From positions 41,711,036 to 41,775,035 of the forward strand of contig NC_079206.1 in the NCBI RefSeq assembly GCF_026745355.1: 64,000 bases of DNA. Reading direction: 5' to 3'. Made by a program: the position numbers and the translations under genes. Of the stretch, positions 57,648 through 64,000 are shown piece by piece; positions within the stretch are counted from its first letter, which is position 1, and the number at the start of each line of letters is the position of its first letter. Source of the DNA: Beta vulgaris subsp. vulgaris (lineage: Eukaryota > Streptophyta > Magnoliopsida > Caryophyllales > Amaranthaceae). Below the pieces are notes generated by a model, which made no database searches, was not told the origin of the DNA, and saw only the letters and a list, made by a program, of their open reading frames with translations.

Positions 57648-58684
57648 CAACCTAGCTAGTCAGTTTAATATGCTTCCAAAGTCTTCTTTAGGAATATACT
57701 TAGGTGTCCGCTTTAATTTATTTATCCCCACCAAAATAGATTTTAATAAACTTATCTATACAAATATATTAAAAGGCATGGGAAAACAAGAAACTGTGCC
57801 ACGTGGCGCTCTCCCTTGGAAGTTTTAGTTCATGTAATCCATGTACACTAAAAAAATTAAGAAAGTGCATAGTATAGGGTTTGATCCCGAGGCCTCAAGT
57901 ATATATACTAAAGTTCTAACCACTAGGCTAAGTTGTATATAGTGTTATTATCATAAATTATTATATTAATAAATGAATTTTTTTCTTACTCGGAGCATAG
58001 CCCAAACCTAAATACTAGTTTAATAAACTAAACATTGTAAACAACAATAGGAAAACTAGCTTTATATGAAAGCAGCCAATAGGTCATTGTACTTTAATTC
58101 AAATCAATTTGGAAGCACCTCCCTCTTATGTTCGCTCACATCCTTGCAGTTGTCGTCATCTATTGCTCAGTATAGATACCCTTCACCAAAATTCTTCTAG
58201 CGTTAACAAAAACATAAAAATGCTACCCCTTTAATTTCCTAGGATACTATTTGTTATCCTGTAAAGAGGGCTTAATCTAATTTGAGCGAAAGAAAATTTT
58301 ACATAGACAAAGCTTCTTCACTTATAAGCCAAAACCAAACAACTCCAACATTTCCCGAGAAATATTAGCACAAAGGAAAAATATTCGAAAAGGTATAAGA
58401 TGGAAAATAGGGAATGGGAACAAATCTCCTTCTAGTTGGATAATTGGCTCACTAACAAAAATCTGTTGGAGTTAACTCATCTCCCCTTGCATCAAGTAGA
58501 TTTAGATATGAAATTAAGCGATTTTATCCTATCTAATGGTACGTGGTGAACTGGCCTAAATTTCAATTGTTACTTCCATCCAATATACTATCTAGGATCA
58601 GAGGAATCCCTCTTCCATCAACTATTTGCGATGATACTCCCATTTGGGACCCAACACCAAGTGGAGAATTCGATACTGACATCC
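57648..58684 (+). pseudogene. LINE reverse transcriptase fragment, piece 2
   Basis: After the inserted element the LINE continues with LASQFNMLPKSSLGIYLGVR (the K.LGKYLGVP block after the palm). Later come KGIRWKIGNGNKSPSSWI (GLRWQIGDG block) and FQLLLPSNILSRIRGIPLPS with the following DDTPIWDPTPSGEF (LLP..I..I.IP....D..IW..T.SG.F). The text is broken by several stops. It ends at the solo LTR at 58690. Confidence 0.85.
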
Positions 58685-58689
58685 CCAAG

Positions 58690-60067
58690 TGTTATTTCCC
58701 TAGGAACACTACAAGAGGGGGGGTGAATTGTATGTGTAGAAATAAAAGTAACTTTTTACAGAAATTTAAACTTAAACAAATAAACAAGTTAGAGGGACAC
58801 AAGGGATTTTTACGAGGAAAAACTTCTTGGGCCCAACAAGAAGAAACAACCTCGACCACTAGGGATTTTTAAACTCAACTCTTTCACTAATTAGGCCAAA
58901 CAACTTTGTTACAAGCTAATTCTATTCTCGAGCCACACCTTGAGTTCCTAAACTAAAGTTCCTGAGCCACTGTTCCCTTAATAGCAGTTCCTCTCAACTT
59001 CACTCGAAATTTTCTCACTCTTACTAGCTTTACTCAAAGCTTCTCTCTTATAAAACTTCACTCAAAGTCCCCTTACCCCAGAAACCAAAATACAATTGAT
59101 CGAAATAAGCTTAGTGGAATTAGAGTAAGTAAGCAAAGAACAAATGGCTATTATGAGAGAATGAAGGCACTGACACTTAATTAGTTAAACTCACTAAATC
59201 ACTTAGTCAGACACAATCTGGAACTTACTTAGACTTCAATATTTATAGTGACAGTAATATAGAACGTGGGAATTAAAACGTGTATTTGTGAAAAACCATT
59301 ATCCCATGATGTTCCTTCCCTCAAGGAACACGTTATTTCCCTCAAGGAACACGTTCCTTAACACATCCCATGATCCCATGATCCCATGATCACTGCTTAG
59401 TCGTGGACATGTTTTAGTTACTGCTCCTAGATTATAGGAATTACTTGAGCATTATCCGAAAATCAGTTTTAATTTAAAACAGATTCAATATTAAAACTGA
59501 AATTAAATCCTTAAGAAAATATTATCTTTTAAATAAAATCCTTTAAAAACCGAATAATATTTTTCTTATCTTTTTCGAAAAACAAAATCTTTTCCTTAAA
59601 AAGATTTTCCATAAAAACGGATTTTCTCTTAGATTAAAACAGTTACCTATTTTTTAGCATGATCTACTCAACTTCCATTAGTGAACCGTTATAATACTTC
59701 GAGCCTAAATCTAATTCCTTTTATTTATAAGTTCCTTTAACTGTTTTGTTTAGTGCGAATTCGTCTGTTCCTTACAAAGGAACAAACTATCATTCTCAAA
59801 TAAAACTGCCAATGTTCCTTACCAACATTACTCGTTTCTTTACAATGGAACTAGAAATAAAACGCCTTGCTTTATTCTTCTTGCTCCAATGCTGCTCCAG
59901 TATCAATTAGAGAAACATCTTCACTTAGTCTTCAAAATCCTCACTTGATTTCTTCATTGACTTAGTATTCTCTTTGTTCCTTTTAATGATACCTTAAGAT
60001 AACTCATTAGTCCACTACTTAGTTTGCATCTTTGTTCCTTTGTCATCATCAAAACTAGGGTTCAACA
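58690..60067. mobile_element. Solo LTR, 1.4 kb, copia-like
   Basis: TGTTATTTCCC...GGTTCAACA is flanked by the perfect 5-bp duplication CCAAG (58685-58689, 60068-60072). The ends, with the ACTACAAGAGGGGGG motif near the start, resemble SIRE/Maximus-type copia LTRs as I remember them. The class is inference. There are short tandem repeats near 59320-59395 (CCTCAAGGAACACG, CCCATGAT). No coding region. Confidence 0.82.
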
Positions 60068-60072
60068 CCAAG

Positions 60073-61182
60073 TTACTAGTTTTTTCTATGGCATATTTGC
60101 CATCAAAGACTTGGATTCTGCAATTTTGTACACAAACTAAAAAATTTATGTGGTCTCTGTTCCACCCAAGAAGAGACCATAGACCATCTAATCTATTTTT
60201 GCAATAAAGCTAAGCAACTATTGAATACCTCTAAGCTTCGAGCATGGTCGCGTATGCCCCAACCAAATCAACCTCTTCTTATGGAATATTTGGAAAGAAC
60301 AAAATTTTTCTTACACTCCTTGATTCTCTGAGAAAAGGACAAAGTAAAAATTGCATAATTCCGCTTCCTTCGATGGACTATTTGGAAAGAATAGAATGAC
60401 ATCATTTTTTATAATCAAAGCCTCAATTATCATCGCATCTTCCACAAAACAAAACTTTTTCACACAGAATGGTCAATCAAAACCACTGTAGACCATTTTG
60501 ACTCCACATGTTCCCCTCTTTCCTCCAACAACACTCCAGCACATGTTCTCCTACCTCCATAACCACAATTAATCAACATAGCATGGTCCCCACCACCTGT
60601 TTTTGCATACAAGCTCAACTTCGATGGCTTGGTTAGATACTTCAATGGCTTCAGCCTGGGTGATCATTCACCTCTCCCAAGGCACTCTCATCAAAGCGTA
60701 CGCTTACAATCTAGGAAACACATAAGTCTATGTTGCCGAAGCAACCACATTTTAACAAGGATTCTTCCTAACTATCAAAGAAGGGGTTACATCTCTCTAT
60801 GTTGAAGAAGACAATTTACAGTAGCTTACTGGCCGCCCCATCATCATTTTCCCTAAAATGGGAAGGTGACCTTTAGTTATAAACGTAGTAGTTTTGGAAA
60901 AATGGGCACCTCTATGGCAGATTGCCAACATTATAAGATATATTCATAATCTCCTTTGCTCCTTCACTCAATGGAGCATTAAGCACATCTACAGAGAAGC
61001 AAAACAAAGAAGTCGACTGGGTTGCCAATATCGGTCATTTGATAGATTCTTCCTTCACAATTAAACATTGTACAACTTCAACCTTACATTCTATCCTTAT
61101 AAACGATATATTAGGAGTTCTTCTCGTACGCAAGGTCTCCTAATACTTTTTTTGTCTTACTTAAATTTAAAAAAAAAAAAAA
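60073..61182 (+). pseudogene. LINE 3' part, piece 3: zinc-binding and RNase H domains, poly(A)
   Basis: It starts with the zf-RVT-like block EETIDHLIYFCNKAKQLL. It then has a plant LINE RNase H domain (RVT_3): KLNFDG, GTLIKAYAYNLGN, VYVAEAT, IKEGVTSLYVEEDNLQ, FTQWSIKHIYREA. All are interrupted by stops and frame changes. A run of 15 A at about 61169-61183 is the LINE tail. Plant L1-type LINEs often carry this RNase H. Confidence 0.88.
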
Positions 61183-61183
61183 A

Positions 61184-61540
61184 CATACGGCATACCGTCC
61201 AATAAGCGCCACATACTATTTAGGCTCCGCTGCGAGCCTGCTGCCTGTCAATTTGAGAGGATATTTAAAGTCAAATAAAAAAGTCGTTATCAAGCACCGT
61301 TAACAAGGAATCATTCTTTGCTAGAATTGCTTCACAGTTAGACACTTGTTCCCACTTTCTATTCATATTTTATAACGCAAGTAAATTGCTTCTTTACTTT
61401 CTCAACCTGTCGTTTATATTTTACTCATATTCATACTTGATAATACTTGAGTAATTATTCTATGTATTGGTATCGTATCATATCATCTGCAGTGTAAATT
61501 CAGGCAAACCAAGGCCCCTCCATCATAACTTTTTATTGAA
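61184..61540 (+). promoter_or_regulatory. Upstream region of the DUF599 gene
   Basis: Sequence between the LINE tail and the DUF599 start. GGATATTTAAAGTC at about 61258-61271 could serve as a TATA box. No other element is clear. The LINE insertion lies within about 360 bp of the start codon. Confidence 0.35.
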
Positions 61541-62062
61541 ATGGAAGTGAAGCAACTCGACTTTGTTCTTGTATCATTGGGTTTGCTGGTGTTTGGAGTA
61601 TATCACATTTGGCTCGTCATTACTGTGAAGCGTAATCCTAGACACACTGTAATTGGCCTCAACGCTGAGAGTCGTTGTCAATGGGTTTTCTGCTTAATGG
61701 CCGTATGTTTCACCCCTCTATCTCCTTTATATTTCTTTGTTAATTGCTAGATATTTATATAGACAATTGTAGGTTCGACATCTGGTGCACTTGTAGAAAT
61801 GTCTTTTAGACTCGTATTTTTAGAGTTACAATTTTACAAACATGTAGCAATTCGCCATTTAGCTGTTCTCTTTTCGAAGTACAATTCGAGTTTTAAGCAT
61901 CACTTTTTGGCAATTTTGGTGGAAGGTTGAATTTTTTAGGCAAATTATTAGGTGAATTTGGTGTTGGTGATGTGGCAATAGCATTGGGATCAGGGATGAT
62001 GAATATTGGGGATATTCCCCTGAAATTGTTGCAACCATATTATTGTAATTAGTTATAGGAGT

Positions 62063-62094
<32 letters not shown>

Positions 62095-64000
62095 GAGTTA
62101 TAGGAGTATTTAGTTTCCTCACAAATACTAATTCTTTTTATTGTTCTATAATATCTGATCCATTTTAATACTTTTTTCATTTTATAATGGTGGTAATAGG
62201 GCGTGCAAAGCTACCTCCACCACTGAGTCACACTCTTTAGAGGCCCAAAAATGTTAAATTAAATGTTGTGTTCTAAGTCTAAACTTTATTTTGTCAAAAA
62301 TATATTAACAGTTAATATATTACATAATACATTAAGAGCCCGTTTGGGTCACTATTTTTAGGATCCAAGAAACGGAATCAATTACCAATTTCCTTTCTTC
62401 ATGTTTGGTTCAACCTATCACCAATCTATTACCATTACTTGGTGGTAATGGACTCCCCCAATTTGTTACCTCCCTTCTCCCTCAAGTAACAAAATCCATT
62501 AGTTGGTGGTAATGGTTACCATTCCATGACTTGAACAAAACACCCAATAAATGTAACCATTTTTATTACCATTTCTCTCCTTTATTTATTTCCATTCCTT
62601 TTTCATTCCATATATTCAACCAGACGACCCCTAAATATGCATATATACCCTCTATGCATAATAATTTTATATTTAGTATCCAACTTTATAATTACCACAT
62701 TGGGAAATTATGGACTCATAAACTTTTGTTGTCTTGTGTACGCCTTGAATCCGAGATGAATCTACTGTTTCTAGAATATCATTCAAAGTATATATTTAAA
62801 GTTGGATTTAATAAGTCTAATAGGAAATATATTTGATAGAGTATTTGGTAACTAATTATTATCCAAGTCTAAATGCTCTTTGAATTATATGCATAACTTT
62901 GATATTGGATGTGTAGGATATATGAGACTATGGTTTTACAAAATGATGATGTCTCTAAAGAGAAAACAAGTATGAGCATTTTCTTCTAAAAAAAAAGAGC
63001 ATTTTCTTATATCGAACCATGGGGAATAATCTTGATATAGTTGAGATTAGCGTATTTGTATGCTCAACATAGTGATTTTGTACTATAAAAAATCTCAATC
63101 AAATATTGGGACATCAACTCATAATTTGAATGTTATGAATGTACACATGTGTCTAATATCTGGTTGATGCCACGGATGAAGCTGAGTACGTATTTACCCA
63201 GTAACAGTTTATTCGGATGGAGAACTTTGAGAGAAAGGGAGGGAAGGGATAGTGAATGATCTTGTTCCCTTATTCAGATACAGGATATATAGGGGATGAG
63301 AATGGTAAGAACTTCGAAGGATCCATTTTCCTTGCCCTTCTTAATGAACCAAATCCTCCTGATATTACAAATATTTAAGATGGAAAATGCAAACTTCTTT
63401 GCTCTCCTCCCTTGCTCTATCATTGCTAACCAAAAGATTATAGAGGACTGAATCATGAGCAGGTTTATAGGGTATTTCACTTATTGAAGGACTGAGTCAC
63501 GACATTTGGTTGAAAGGATTCAAGTGTGTATTCTGCTTACGTTCTGTATTATTCAGATATTTGGCCACAGAAAATCATTGCTATTAGGGGTTGCCGTGGC
63601 TTATATTTCCTCTCGTCTATTTGGTTTTACTTCTTTTACTGAAAATTTTACAGTAGCAAAATAGCCAAGGAATGTTATTATCTGATTGAGTTTATCTTCA
63701 GAAACTTGTTATCCCTTTGAATTTTCTCACTGTTGAATGTTGATTAAGCTATGGGTCACGGGACTGGTACCCTCACAGAGTGCTGTGCTTGTTTAGGAGA
63801 CTTTCAGACGGGGGTAATTTGTCATGTGATTATAGAAAATCTATTGGTGTATATACTGTGCCTGAATATGCTATTAAATTAATGCAGGTAATTCGAGCTC
63901 CTGGAATTGAATTGACTCTAATGTTTGCTTTCAGGATCCCCTAAAAAATGGTGTTTTGGTGGTTCAAACGCTTCGCAATAACATGATGGCCTCCACCCTT
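61541..64000 (+). CDS. DUF599 membrane protein, 5' part (runs off the window)
   Basis: Exon 1 is 61541-61702 (54 codons, MEVKQLDFVLVSLGLLVFGV...), ending ATGGCC before a GTATGT donor. Exon 2 starts at 63935 after TTTGCTTTCAG with DPLKNGVLVVQTLRNNMMAS in frame and continues past the window end. The pattern LDxxLVxLGLLxxxxYHxWL, RNPRHTVIGLNAESRCQWV and VQTLRNNxMAS is the plant DUF599 family (PF04654), integral membrane proteins of unknown function. Residues about 8-28 form the first membrane helix. Length of the seen part is about 76 residues of a family usually around 200-250. The start is the only Met before the conserved block. No defect is visible, so the gene is probably functional. Confidence 0.88.
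62051..62111 (-). repeat. 16-bp direct repeats flanking CCCCTC + poly(A)
   Basis: AGTTATAGGAGTATTT occurs at 62051-62066 and 62096-62111. Between them are 23 T and GAGGGG, which on the minus strand is six bases followed by a poly(A) tail. This is a near-complete 5' truncation of a SINE or LINE copy. Confidence 0.75.
62336..62631. mobile_element. Tourist-like MITE, 296 bp
   Basis: Ends GAGCCCGTTTGGGTCA and the inverse of GGGGTCGTCTGGTTGA are imperfect inverted repeats flanked by TAA (62333-62335, 62632-62634). The interior repeats TGGTGGTAATGG and its complement. Confidence 0.75.

Larger units (their letters stand above)
61703..63934 (+). other. DUF599 intron 1 with a MITE and a poly(A) footprint
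   Basis: A 2.2-kb intron. Apart from the MITE (62336-62631) and the T-run footprint (62051-62111), no structure or coding similarity was seen. The minus-strand frame at 63274-63480 is not supported. Confidence 0.75.

Noticed and set aside
63274..63480. Minus-strand ORF in the DUF599 intron
   Set aside because: Short, no similarity, lies between two well-supported exons on the other strand.

Overview
The window is AT-rich plant nuclear DNA, most likely from a eudicot. The evidence is spliced plant gene fragments (a PP2C phosphatase, root-type ferredoxin-NADP reductase, a DUF599 membrane protein) set in layers of plant transposable elements: Ty3/gypsy, copia-like, LINE, CACTA, hAT, PIF/Harbinger and MITEs. 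Nothing bacterial, organellar or CRISPR-like was seen, and no tRNA or rRNA gene. I cannot name the species.

Layout. 1-1570: decayed 3' end of a chromovirus. 2281-7007 (minus): 5' four exons of a PP2C gene, whose first intron carries a MITE, a minisatellite and a terminal-inverted-repeat (TIR) element. 7157-13005: three PIF/Harbinger-type elements in a row sharing TAA target sites; the middle one contains a hAT element, which contains a TIR element, which contains a solo LTR. 13030-13510: GGGTC-rich element with an NLR disease-resistance gene fragment. 15791-22435: complete non-autonomous Tat/Ogre-like retrotransposon with 5-bp target duplication and one 669-residue ORF. 22782-25196 (minus): fragments of root FNR and of a caffeoyl-CoA O-methyltransferase. 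26015-29728: long LTR, primer site and a gag-position ORF. 30624-32602: small CACTA. 34553-37205: solo LTR. 39820-51190: a 2.67-kb LTR split by an 8.7-kb CACTA element. 51191-61182: one LINE broken into three pieces by a second non-autonomous Tat-like element (51471-57642) and a solo LTR (58690-60067). 61541-64000: 5' part of a DUF599 gene.

The host genes do not form a pathway. The only one that looks intact as far as it runs is DUF599. PP2C is open in all four visible exons but leaves the window. FNR and CCoAOMT look like remnants. Most of the information here is insertion history, which target-site duplications let one order. The least familiar feature is a small protein module with a repeated YDYSKAFDK motif in one non-autonomous Tat-like element, apparently related to the C-terminus of the ORF in the other.
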